Of a stretch of DNA of 64,000 nt, positions 28,679-38,514 are shown in pieces. Location: NCBI GenBank assembly GCA_951799405.1, contig OX637334.1:8494001-8558000 (forward strand), given 5' to 3'. Source of the stretch: Agapetus fuscipes (Eukaryota > Arthropoda > Insecta > Trichoptera > Glossosomatidae). The notes under the pieces were generated by a model. It had not been told where the DNA came from. It ran no database searches and was given only the letters and a program-made list of their open reading frames with translations. Position 1 is the first letter of the stretch. Each line of letters starts with the position of its first letter. The position numbers and the translations under genes were made by a program.

Positions 28679-29125
28679 GTTCCACGACAAATTGGTGTCT
28701 GACAACCCGTCCACAGACAGCTCAACCATGGACAAATCGGTCACACAACAGTTCGTCCACACGACGTCAACGATTCGGTCATAAGTAACTCGGCCATAGA
28801 TAACTCGTCCACACATATGTACATCAATCACGGGCAATTCGCTCACAACGACAGTTCGTCCGAACGACATCTCGATCACACACAATATATATCGTCCACA
28901 GAGAGCTCCGTCTTAGCAAACTACAATCAATTGAAACTGCAGTTCTTTCAAAGGTTTTTGGAGAGCAAGTTTTCTGTGATGGAGCTGTCTGTGGGCCTAT
29001 ATTTAATAAGACTGAATTGTCATTAACCGAAAAGTTTATGGACGAACTGTCCTGTGACCGTATTGTCCGTGACCGAAATGTCAATGGGCAAGTTTTCTGT
29101 GGCCGATTTGCCGTGATGCAGTCAA
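28679..29125. repeat. degenerate short repeats (TCGNCCACA type) in two inverted halves
   Basis: The left half (28679-28905) repeats units such as TCGGTCACACAACAGT, TCGTCCACACGACG, TCGGCCATAGATAAC and TCGTCCGAACGACATC every 15-22 bp. The right half (28975-29125) carries the complement orientation (GGACGAACTGTCC, GTGACCGTATTGTCC, GTGACCGAAATGTC). Confidence 0.65.
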
Positions 29126-29221
29126 ACACACAACGTGGAAAACTTATGGAGCTTAGGAAAAACGATTCTCGCCCTAGAATTTAAAGTAAATTGTAGATAC
29201 TATTTTTGCTCACTAACGTAA

Positions 29222-29392
29222 AGGTTTTATAAGGCTGACCAGCCGTACTGTAAAAAATGATTCGCTTTTGCTAATGTCGCCCCTGTTTCAGGAAAGGTCG
29301 ACAAGAGTTGCAGGCTGTAAGCAGGCTTATTTCGTAACTCTCTTACACATCCAGCATGTGTAAAAACAAGCTTACACGTGTCTGCCTGAGGA
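29222..29392 (+). repeat. family A repeat, left member of a tail-to-tail pair
   Basis: TATAAGGCTGACCAGCCGTA to GTGTCTGCCTGAGGACAT. It has a deletion around TTTGAGGTTTGG and its tail is replaced by the tail of the inverted neighbour. Confidence 0.8.
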
Positions 29393-29642
29393 CATCTATA
29401 ATCTATAATCTAAGTTGCAAGGATATATTCATTCAAAGCTCTCAGATGTATGCCCACAAACAAACACGTGTAGTTCGCGCTTACAAATGCTGATTGTGTA
29501 CTTACAAATAAAATCCAAACCTCAAATGAACATAAGCCCTGCAACTCTTGCCGACATTCCCTGAAACAGGGGTGACATTGGCAAAGTGAACCATTTTTTA
29601 CAGTATGGATGGTCAGCCTCATACCAACCTATAAGTCAAGGA
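29393..29642 (-). repeat. family A repeat, right member of a tail-to-tail pair, near consensus
   Basis: TATAATCTATAATCTAAG (tail) to CAACCTATAAGTCAAGG. It is very similar to the copy at 33783-34017, sharing AAAGCTCTCAGATGTATGCC. Confidence 0.88.
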
Positions 29643-30346
29643 ATGCATTCAATATTTATTTTAAATGTTAATATATCTACACAACTAAGATAATACATAG
29701 ATTATTCAAATTCAATTTCAAACAACCTTCATTCGAGCTTTGAAAATTTAATTTTGAATCTATGACTGAGCAAGAAAGTCGTGTACGCTTCCCCGTAAAT
29801 AAATTGTTATTGTTAGTAGCATAAACAATCTTTGTAATTTTATCACAAAATCTCAACCGAAAGATAAGAGTCCACGCAAAACTCTCGCAAGACATTAAAA
29901 TCAAAGTTTTATTTCATTTTCAACACTATGTAGGGCGCAGTAAAATAAACCACAAGTTTTATGCGGCAGCAAGTACGTTTTGTTTTATAGCAAACATTAC
30001 AAAAATAAATAAATAAACAATTCGACCTTTCATACGCAGTAAATTCAACGGTAAATTATGTTCCCACAACTTTTCTCATATCTTACCAATAAAGGTTATT
30101 TCTAACGTTAGCAAAATATTTTATGGTTTTTATTTATTTGAAAAACCGCCCCAATTACCGTTGAGTTTATGTGAATTTTCTATAGTTTTGTAAAGATATT
30201 ACAAATAAATTCGTATGTAATAAATACAGAAGTAGTTAATTTTTGCATGCCAACAACAATCTGAATTATTATTTTTTCACGTTTTTTTACAATATATTCA
30301 AAGAATAAATTTGTGAAAAGGAATGTTTTGATAAAATGATGAAAGA
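29643..30346. other. intron sequence, no recognised element
   Basis: AT-rich, nothing supported. Confidence 0.4.
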
Positions 30347-30570
30347 TTGACGAAGAAAGTATATGTTGCTAGAAAAGATGGATGTCGTGGTAGAGGAAGA
30401 CCGAGAAAAGTATGGATGGATCAAATCTCTGAAATAGCATTTGAGGTTTGGATTTTATTTGTAAGTACACATTCAGCATTTGTAAGTGCGAACTACACCT
30501 GTTGGTTTGTAAGCAGACATCTGAGAACTTTAAATGAATATATCCTTGCAACTTAGATTATAGATTATAA
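30347..30570 (+). repeat. LINE C-terminal scrap fused to the 3' half of family A
   Basis: 30350-30430 reads GCRGRGRPRKVWMDQISEI, the LINE C-terminal motif. At about 30435 it switches to family A (CATTTGAGGTTTGGATTTTA) and continues to the GCAACTTAGATTATAG tail. Confidence 0.7.
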
Positions 30571-30577
30571 TGCGATT

Positions 30578-30790
30578 CATTAACCTTTTTTTTTCTTACC
30601 AGAAACACGTTTTAACATCATCAATTGAGAAGTCTTTTTTTAAATTTAATTTAATCAATAAAACCCCAAGGACATCTGTTAAATTAGGGTAAAGTTATCA
30701 TCAAGGGGCCTGACAGAATTCTAACCAGCATTGTTTTTACTTCAAACATGCTAGTCAAAGCTATCGTGTTTTCTCGCTTATACATAGCGC
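30578..30790 (-). repeat. family D SINE, diverged full copy
   Basis: Plus-strand order TTACCAGAAACACGTTTTAA, GACATCTGTTAAATTAGGG, CTGACAGAATTCTAACCAGC, the same blocks as the reverse of 5843-6072. Being uninterrupted, it supports the claim that the 7470/11886 copy was split by a LINE. Confidence 0.55.
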
Positions 30791-30812
30791 GAAAAACTTC
30801 TCATTTAGATAG

Positions 30813-31208
30813 GATGCTTAATTCCTGACAAATAGGTAAGTACAGAGGAAATGTGAAAGGAAAAAAAGGAAAAGGAAGACTCAGAAATGAATGGCTAGAT
30901 CAGATTTTTGTAATTGTGAATTAATGGAATATGAAGAGTGAGTTGAATCAGGTATGAAAGGAATAGAAGCAACTCTATAGGGGCTCTGGCTACCTTTTCT
31001 GAAACTACGGCAGTAAAATTTTGAGGCTGCCTTCCTTTACCATACAGGCTTTTGTCGATGTCACCCCTTTTTCAAGGAAAGGCGACAAGAGTTTAGTTTC
31101 AAGTTCGTTGACGGTGTGAGTTTTCATTTGCGGAATGCATACAAGCATAAACTGACTCATGTTTACTTATAAGATCTCAGCTAGCAACTTAGATTATTAT
31201 AGATTATA
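30813..31208 (+). repeat. family A repeat split by a LINE C-terminal fragment
   Basis: The 5' scrap TTCCTGACAAATAGGTAAGTA is followed by LINE sequence (30839-31030; GNVKGKKGKGRLRNEWLDQI). Family A then resumes with GAGGCTGCCTTCC and ends GCAACTTAGATTATTATAG. Confidence 0.6.
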
Positions 31209-31547
31209 GAAATAATGATAATAATAATAATAAGAAACCTAGATGTTATCTTATCGCCAAATGAAGTCTTCAATTTTCTTCAAGATTTTTTCTTTGACAA
31301 AATAGAAAAAATAATTTTCTGATTAACCGGTCTGTCCGCCATAAGGCGTAACTCGAGTTCCTCTATTTTAGTGGCATGTGATTTCCCATGAGAAATTAAG
31401 TTCGTCCCGCACGAGCAGAGTTACGGATTTCATCATTAGATACATTATTATGATACGCCCTTTGCCAGTAAAACTTTCGTTCATGCAGTTATACTTCTTA
31501 GAAAATATTTTTTTATTTTCTCATTTTTTTATTAATGTTAGTTTGTG
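31209..31547. other. intron sequence, no recognised element
   Basis: Starts with an ATA/ATG-type microsatellite (31208-31232). Nothing else. Confidence 0.4.
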
Positions 31548-31795
31548 ACTTATAGGTTGGTATGAGGCTGACCACCTATACTATAAATAAATGGTTCGCT
31601 TTGCCAATGCTACCTCTGTTTCAGGGAATCTCGGCAAAAGTTGCAAGGCTTATGTTCATTTGAGGTTTGGATTTTAATTTCGCGCTTAAACATGCTGCAT
31701 GTGTAAGCGTGAATTTATGCATGTCTGCTTGTGGGGTTGAATTTAATATTTATTTTGAATGTAATATAATTTGCAACTTAGATTATTGATTGTCA
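31548..31795 (+). repeat. family A repeat immediately upstream of prickle exon 2
   Basis: TGACTTATAGGTTGGTATGA to TTGCAACTTAGATTATTG. The AAGTACACA block is replaced by TTCGCGCTTAAACATGC, a small internal inversion or substitution. Confidence 0.85.
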
Positions 31796-31852
31796 TTTTC
31801 AGAATTCAAAACTTAAACAAATAACTTAAGTTTTCTTTTTTTTTCGTTGCAG

Positions 31853-31966
31853 GTCCATCAGTACTTCTCAGCGCTTCCAGAAGACAAGGTTCCTTACGTC
31901 AGTTCTGCAGGAGAAAGGCACAGAGTCCGACAACTCTTGAGGCAGCTGCCTCCTCATGATAATGAG
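31853..31966 (+). CDS. pk: prickle-family protein, internal exon 2 of 3 visible (middle of PET domain)
   Basis: This exon has 38 codons, phase 0 at both ends. The acceptor is a long T-rich tract ending TTGCAG and the donor is GAG|GTAACT. The translation begins [16 protein letters not shown] and ends [13 protein letters not shown]. It continues directly from PEQ in the previous exon, rebuilding the usual PET sequence of Prickle proteins. The PET domain in this family contributes to membrane targeting and to contacts with other planar-polarity proteins. A family A repeat ends about 57 bp upstream of the exon, so the polypyrimidine tract is squeezed between the repeat and the exon. The intron before it is 31.4 kb. 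No stop or frameshift is seen. Confidence 0.93.
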
Positions 31967-32664
31967 GTAACTCTTCAAATTTCAACATTTAACTTTTGCC
32001 TTATGACGGACTGTTTAGCTCTGGTATTCATACGGCATGAACCTCATTATTTCGTTACTCGATTCATATATGAGATCTTTAGCATCCGACGGCCGACCCA
32101 CATTCCAAAGGCATGTTCTCTCTCTTCTGACCCACGCACCGTATATCCATCTCATCCGGGAATGTGTCACAGGACTCGCATGCAAAACATTTATATAGAT
32201 GCAAGTGGCAGAAGGCCCTCCCGTGAGGCTAACACTCTCTCCAGTATAAAACAAGACAAGTTGGCTCAGAACACAAGCAAGCAATAATAGCCAAAGTGAA
32301 GAAATTTAAAGGCTTGATGATTGTAAATTACACCCTTTTGGGTTTTCAAAGGCAGTGATTTTATCCTCTAGGCTCTGGGCTAGTATCCAACCTTCCATGG
32401 CATAGGGTACAATTGGAAAAATTTAGCATCTCACCATTCGCAGTACCTTCGCATACCTGTCACATGTAGAATACATGTAGAATATAGAACGTGCAGAAGA
32501 CCTCAGGAAAATCAGATATGTCTTGGATTGTGCAGATCATTTGTACTTCCCAGGATACAGTTAGCAGACAATGCCAAAGCTCAATTCCTAGACAATCTCA
32601 AGCGGCACAAGACAGAAAGTCCTAGAGGTTTATGGAGCAAGAACCTTCAAAGCTTGTGAGCCGG
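31967..32664. other. first part of prickle intron 2
   Basis: 32310-32660 has a coherent, less AT-rich texture (for example CAATCTCAAGCGGCACAAGA) that looks like an old element, but I cannot name it. Confidence 0.35.
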
Positions 32665-32699
32665 TTACCAAAAGTATTTTACCAGAGACACATTTAGGG

Positions 32700-32845
32700 C
32701 CTGTTGCATCAATCTCCAATCAGTATTTGGTTGACACATCAAATTTGATTCTTTAATTCTGGTAAGGATCTCGGTTAAATATTCCTCGGAAGTGGGTAAT
32801 AATACGATGGAATCGATGTACATCAGCTGATTTACGTATACGAAA
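32700..32845 (-). pseudogene. possible Gypsy-type reverse transcriptase relic in prickle intron 2
   Basis: The - strand reads VYVNQLMYIDSIVLLPTSEE, then YLTEILTRIKESNL, then QPN. This resembles the YIDDI...TSEEEHL...RLKEANL...P region around the catalytic YxDD of Gypsy-class RT. The second aspartate is changed to serine and no flanking domain is recognisable. Confidence 0.4.
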
Positions 32846-32874
32846 CAATTTTTTTTCTTTTTTGGGAGAAATAT

Positions 32875-33127
32875 TCCTTGACTTATAGGTTGGTATGAGG
32901 CTGACCAGTGACCCCCCATACTGTAAAAAATGGTTCACTTTGCCAATGTCACCCTGTGTCAGGGAAGGTCGGCAAAAGTTGTAGGGGTTATGTTCATTTG
33001 AGGTTTGGATTTTATTTGTAAATATACATTCAGCATTTGTAAGCGCGAACTACAAGTGTTTGTTTGTGGGCATGCATTTGATATGAGCTTTACGAGTGCA
33101 TGTATCTTTGCAACTTATATTTTAGAT
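32875..33127 (+). repeat. family A repeat immediately upstream of prickle exon 3
   Basis: CCTTGACTTATAGGTTGG to CTTTGCAACTTATATTTTAG, full length, ending 64 bp before the exon. It opposes the - strand copy at 33783-34017. Confidence 0.9.
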
Positions 33128-33191
33128 AGAATCACATTTAATTTTATGTTTTGTCTGATTGGAGGTTGTGATCTTCTTGTTGTACCCCCAG

Positions 33192-33320
33192 GTCCGTTAC
33201 TGCCACGCTCTGACAGACGAAGAGAGGAAGGAGCTGCGGCTGTTCAGCGCCCAGAGGAAGCGGGAGGCCCTGGGCAGGGGATCCGTGAGGCAGCTGGCTA
33301 CACAGCTACCGTGCTATGAG
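33192..33320 (+). CDS. pk: prickle-family protein, internal exon 3 of 3 visible (end of PET domain)
   Basis: This exon has 43 codons, phase 0, with acceptor TACCCCCAG and a strong GTAAGT donor. The translation runs from [18 protein letters not shown] through [15 protein letters not shown] to LPCYE. It is the conserved C-terminal half of the PET domain, rich in basic and acidic helices. In Prickle the next residues begin the first of three LIM zinc-binding domains. The Cys in PCYE may belong to that boundary, but no LIM-coding exon (CxxC...GGDIAVFA-like) was found in the remaining 30.7 kb, so the next intron extends past the window. The exon lies between a + strand family A repeat 65 bp upstream and a - strand copy 460 bp downstream. 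Confidence 0.93.
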
Positions 33321-33377
33321 GTAAGTCCTTCAACTCACATTTCTAATTTATCGATGGTTAATAATAATAACAATATT

Positions 33378-33664
33378 AGGATTATTTATTTGGTTAGCGC
33401 TTTTATTGTGTGTATCACACCTCAAGAGCCCTCTGCGAGCTTAGTCGTCGCTGTAGAAAGCGCTAATTTTTAAGCAAGACCCAGTTGCTGTAAGGCTGGA
33501 AGGACCTTTAGTGACTGGTCTTTGGTAAAGGTATATGAATTTTTCACCCAGCGAAGAGCATATTTGAAAATAAAAATGGTATTTTTTTGTGCTCCGCCGG
33601 GATTCGAACCCACAACCTTACATTTACGAGTCAAAAGTGCGAGCCACTAGACTACGAGCGGTTC
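33378..33664 (-). repeat. family C SINE without 5S head
   Basis: The tRNA-like head is at the right (reverse complement CGTAGTCTAGTGG and GGTTGTGGGTTCGAATCCCG), then the body. The tail is ATT-rich. Comparison shows the 5S part of 15324-15440 is missing here. Confidence 0.82.
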
Positions 33665-33782
33665 ACCAGAATATCATGTTTATGTACAGGTACATCCAGT
33701 TGTGATCATAAAATAAAATTAGTTCTGGAGATTTCAAACAGATGCCACTCACCATAATCAATAGGATCGATAATCTATCTAT

Positions 33783-34017
33783 AATCTAAGTTGCAAAGAT
33801 ATATTCATTCAAAGCTCTCAGATGTATGCCCACAAACAAACACGTGTAGTTCGCGCTTACAAATAGTGTACTTACAAATAAAATCCAAACCTCAAATGAA
33901 CATAAGCCCTGCAACTCTTGCCGACATTCCCTGAAACAGGGGGGACATTGGCAAAGTGAACCATTTTTTAACAGTATGGGTGGTCAGCCTCATACCAACC
34001 TAAAAGTCAAGGAATTC
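33783..34017 (-). repeat. family A repeat downstream of prickle exon 3
   Basis: TCTATAATCTAAGTTGCAAA to CATACCAACCTAAAAGTCAA, full length. A stub CATATCAACCTATAAG follows at 34017-34032. Confidence 0.9.
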
Positions 34018-34074
34018 ATATCAACCTATAAGTGATCATAGGTAATATGAATGCAAAAATAAATGGTTATTGAG

Positions 34075-34235
34075 ATCTTTTATTTGCTGAGCGCTCTTTT
34101 TGTGGGAATTCTACCTCAAGACCCTCTACGAGCTGGGTCGTCGCTTTAGACGAGGTCAAATACCCAAGCAAGACCTAGTCATTAGGTAACCGGTCTTTGG
34201 TAAAGGCATATGAATTTTTCAACCCAGCGATATAG
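34075..34235 (-). repeat. family C SINE, 5'-truncated
   Basis: GCTGAGCGCTCTTTTTGTGG to ATGAATTTTTCAACCCAGCG; no tRNA-like part. Confidence 0.72.
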
Positions 34236-34494
34236 TTATTTATGCCACTGCCAAGTAATGATAGTCTTTTTAACACGAGTGCTAGTTTGTGCCATGAGGC
34301 GCAGCCGAATGGCACAATAGAAAGCACGAGTGTTACAAAGACTAATTACGTGCAGTGGCATACAATACTTTTTCTACGACCATGAGAGAATTAACAAAAT
34401 AGTGAATAATAGTCATTATAATGTACTCGTCCATTTGAAGTAATTAAAGCCTTACCTTTGTCAAAACGTGTGATTTATCATTCCCTTCGATTAT

Positions 34495-34722
34495 CTAATC
34501 TAACCTAAGTTGTACAAATAAATTATATTTAGGTTTCATATTGAATTCATGCCCACAAGCCGACACATATGTATAAGGTCGCGCTTTTACATCCTGCATA
34601 TAAGCTTAAACATTCAAACCCAAAACTCAAATAAACATATGCCCTGCAGTTGTATTGGCAGGTGAACCAAATTTGTACAGCATAGGTGATCAACCTCATA
34701 CTCACCTATTAACCAAGTAACT
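34495..34722 (-). repeat. family A repeat, diverged
   Basis: CTAATCTAACCTAAGTTGTA to CATACTCACCTATTAACCAA, with several small deletions in the CCCCTGTTTCAGGG region. Confidence 0.72.
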
Positions 34723-35112
34723 TTTTGAGTTTGTTTATTTTTTGCGGTGAAATTTTTTGTATTGTTTTCCTTTCAAGCCTTTTATTTTCCATTGAAAAAA
34801 GGAAAGCTTTATTTGGAGCAATCCGATAAATAAATTCGATAAATTTTAGCACTATTAACAATTTTTATTTGACTCTACACATAAAATATACTTATTTATT
34901 TTCATCTGAACAGGGCTGAAAGTCTCATCACCACGGTAATTCCTACCTACCGAATATCACTAATATTGTATGAAGCCTAATCAGCTGATCGCTTGCGGCC
35001 ATCTTGGATTGACAGGTCTTCATACCCCCATACAAGGTTGACATTTGAAATTAAAAAATGGTTCCAATTCTGACAATGCGCATGCGCACATGTTCATTTT
35101 AACACGGTTACC
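34723..35112. other. intron sequence, no recognised element
   Basis: Nothing supported. Confidence 0.4.
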
Positions 35113-35216
35113 GGTTGCATAATGTAACATTATGCAACGGGTGTAGAAATGTATGGCATTGTGATTGCGTTGGCCGTTTTGTAATTAGTAAATTACCAAA
35201 TGGGAGTAGAAAAACC
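35113..35216 (+). repeat. short dispersed repeat, copy 2, with a near-perfect palindrome
   Basis: Begins with GTTGCATAATG, a 3-bp spacer and its exact complement CATTATGCAAC (35113-35137). It then shares GGGTGTAGAAATGTATGGC and AATGGGAGTAGAAAAA with 27981-28080. Confidence 0.65.
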
Positions 35217-35791
35217 ATATTTTGAAACATAATAGCTTTTTAATCTATAGTTAACAGATATCATTGCATATTTAATAATAAATTGCTCATTAAATACAAA
35301 TGATTGATTACTAATTGATAACTTAAATTAATTACAAAAAAAAATATTAGGCATCCACAATAAAAACAACTAATAGTACGTAAACATCTTAAAAAAACAA
35401 AATGTATTTCAACCTTATGATTTATATTCTCATGAAACATTTGAGCTCCTGAAAAGCTCTCGGACATTTTTAATACGGCGCGATGTCACTTTGCTTCAGT
35501 ACCCCCCGGTCCGTGAGGCGCGGCACGCTAGGAATATTTAAAACGAGACGTCGGGAAGCAGAAAAAACGACGACGTTCAGCGTCTTTCCTCTACTCGTCC
35601 GGTGCGGAAAAATGCATGGAATTTTAAACAGTGTATACGCTGCCTTAAAAAATGTAATTTATTCTGACAAGACTTGAGAAATATGACGGCGGACAAATAG
35701 CAACTAAGCTGCATATATAGTGGTAAATTTTATGCCGCAAAGGAGAAGGTAGTATGTGAATGAAATGTAAAGGTTGGCAAAGGTGGTTCTT
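35217..35791. other. intron sequence with CpG-rich patch and family B scrap
   Basis: 35480-35605 is CpG-rich (GTGAGGCGCGGCACGC). 35697-35760 keeps only AGCAACTAAGCTGCATATAT of family B. Confidence 0.4.
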
Positions 35792-36045
35792 TGACATATC
35801 GGTTGGTATGAGGCTGACCACACTTCCTGTAAAAAATGTCTCTCTTTGCAAATTTTACCCCTGCTTCAGGAAAGGTCGGCAAATGTTGCAAGACGTGTGT
35901 TCATTTTAAATTTGTGTCTTTAATTTGTAAGTGCAAGGGCGGCGTGTAGAAGTGCAAACTTATATGTGTCTGCTTGTGGGTCTATATTAAATGTGAATCA
36001 CAAAATGTCAATATACACGTGCAACTTATATTTTAGCTTATAGAG
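35792..36045 (+). repeat. family A repeat
   Basis: GACATATCGGTTGGTATGAG to GTGCAACTTATATTTTAG. It forms a tail-to-tail pair with the next copy, 50 bp away. Confidence 0.82.
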
Positions 36046-36096
36046 TCCATTTTGTATGAAGCAGAAACGTCGGCGTGATTTGTCTTCTGTAAAATA

Positions 36097-36320
36097 ATAA
36101 TCTCTGATCTAGGTTGCAAAGAAATATTTACATTTAATTTTCACCTTAAATGCTAGCACACAAATAGATACGTGTAAGTTCGCACTTACACATGTTGCAT
36201 GTGTAAACTCAAAATAAAAATCAAAATCTCACATGAACATAAACCCAATGACTTTTGATGCTTTTTCCTGAAACATGGGTGACATTGGCCAAGTGAACCA
36301 ATTTCACATATTCTAAAGGT
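36097..36320 (-). repeat. family A repeat
   Basis: AATCTCTGATCTAGGTTGCA to AAGTGAACCAATTTCACATA; the 5' CCTTGACTTATAGG end is missing. Confidence 0.8.
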
Positions 36321-36918
36321 GAAAGAAATGGGACGTCATATGACTTGGTTGAAAAATAGACAAATCTTTTTTAAAAAATATAATTCCAAATTTCCATTTG
36401 ATAATTTTTCATTAACAATTACGCAAAAAATTTATTTCAAAAATTTCTTAGAGCTGTTGCGTTTCCTCAAAGAAAAAATACATCACAATGATTTATTCAC
36501 GGCTAGTATGAAAAATGTAAGTGGGAAATCCTCCCGCCCCCCGAATTCTTCGCGTCTGTTATTCCAGCTCAGCCGTTCCTCCTTCACAGGCTCTCCTCGT
36601 CTGGGGGAGGAAGTCCATACATCTCTCTGCTGCAGGGGCTGGCTTTTCGGGGAGATCAGCCAAACTAGGGGAGACGAGGGGAAATACCAAAAATATTATG
36701 ACAAGCAGCGTATGAATCAGATCTGTAAATTCGCGCTGAACATTTCCAGTGCAAGTAAGATTTTCTAAGTTGGCTTTTCCTTAGCAAATGTTTTTCTTAT
36801 TAAAAAAATTCAGATTATGATAATTTCTACCACGTGTTAGTTTTCCATACCAAGGTTATTTTTTTAACATGTCAGGTTTTCAAACCAAGGTAATTTTCTA
36901 TCACATCAATACCTTCAA
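36321..36918. other. intron sequence, no recognised element
   Basis: 36525-36700 is GC-rich with a run of TCCTCCCGCC-type words. No feature supported. Confidence 0.4.
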
Positions 36919-37181
36919 AGTCTAATCTAATCTAATCTAAGCTGCAAAGATATATATTATTTAAGATTTATATTAAATGCATTCCCACAGGCAGACATGT
37001 ATAATTTCGCGCTAGCACATGCCGAATGTGGACCTGCAATATCAAAGGAACGACTCAATCTCAAAGGAACATAAGCCCTGCAACTCTTGCCGTCCTTCCT
37101 TGAAACAGGGGTGACATTGGCAAAGTGAACCATTTTTTACAGTATGGGTGGTAAGCCGCATACCAACCTATAAGTCAAGGA
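36919..37181 (-). repeat. family A repeat with (TCTAA)4 tail, near consensus
   Basis: TCTAATCTAATCTAATCTAA to CCAACCTATAAGTCAAGG; a 10-bp duplication lies around AAAGGAACGACTCAATCTCA. Confidence 0.88.
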
Positions 37182-37890
37182 ACCTTTCTTCAAAGTAAAA
37201 TTGAATAATTGATATACTAAGCTCACATGGGTTTTTCAGATTAATGCACCTTATTTTATATATTCTACGAACGAATACACTAAAAAATGTAGAGATCCTG
37301 TAGTTTAGAAGATTTTCATGAGCTATTACTCATAATTAGTTCACTTTCTATGAAAATTTACACCCAATAAAATGTTTAACCCACGATTTCTCAAATTAGT
37401 GAATCGGCACTTGTTCAATTTTACCTTGACATGTTTTCCATAACAAGGTCATTTTGTATGGCATGTTAGTTTTACGGAGGAAGGTAATTTTTTTGACATT
37501 TCGGTTTTTCAAAGCAAGGTTTTGGAACATGTTAGTTTTTTCGGAACAAGTAAGTTTATACAAATGTATTTATATTCTTTAATGAGTTTTTCCAGTAACA
37601 AATGTGTTTGGTTAAATTTTTCCGGGTTTCATACTGCTCACCATTATGAATAAGCTGCTAATAAGATTTGCGGAATTTCCCCTTCTCCCTCAATCCTTAT
37701 AACACTGCTAGTGTTGTGCCTTGCACTCGAGAAGTGACATCAATATATCAGCTGACGACAGCAGCTAGGGAGGGGGCGTATTTTCCATAAGGAAACAGGT
37801 GCACTGTTCCTACCTTGTCCTATGTAGACAAATTGTCTGAGCAATAAATTTTGTTAAGTAAAAGCAAGCACAAAAAAAACCAAATGACTG
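37182..37890. other. intron sequence, no recognised element
   Basis: Nothing supported. Confidence 0.4.
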
Positions 37891-38231
37891 TCCAGTCAAT
37901 AGCTCAGGTGGTAGAGTGCTTGTATTCCATGCCGAAAGCTCGGGTTCGAATCCCACCGAGGGTGCCAGAAATGATTTCCCGTTTCGGTGTTTATTTTCAA
38001 ACCCCAAAATAAAATACCGGCAAGGTTTACTCAGCCTTCACAAGAAATGAGTACCAGCACTCTCGGGAGCTGGGAAACCTCCACTTCAACTGAAGTGGTT
38101 GGCGTAAGGCCGGCCCCCTTACCTGTAAAAATAAATAGGTTCAACTCGCCACATGATCACACATCAGCTCGACCCCTTCGAGGATAACGCGGCAAGAAGT
38201 TACACTATATGTGTAGCTTAGAAAAAAAAAA
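37891..38231 (+). repeat. family B tRNA-derived SINE, full length, with A tail
   Basis: The tRNA head GTCAATAGCTCAGGTGGTAG and GGGTTCGAATCCCACCG is followed by the full body and TGTGTAGCTTAG plus ten A. An insertion ATCACACATCAGCTC interrupts the CACATGCGGCCCC block. Confidence 0.9.
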
Positions 38232-38514
38232 CTGCTTAGAACATCCGCTATGAAGGATCTTTGTATGATCACAAGCAGGGCAATGCAAGATCGAATCCCC
38301 AATGACCACATAGTGTTTTGTTTATGTGGAAAGGTATCTCCAGGATACTTACATCCGGCTAGCTCTCATCAGCATCACTCTCCGGGCGTGGGGTTCTTTC
38401 TTTCGGTTGCTTACTTGTACTTTGGGAAGGGTTTTATAAATTAAAGATAAGCTTAACATGAACAAATAAGGGTTTATTTACTTTACTAATATGGGGGAAA
38501 AAGGGGAATTTAGG
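38232..38514. other. intron sequence, no recognised element
   Basis: Nothing supported. Confidence 0.4.
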
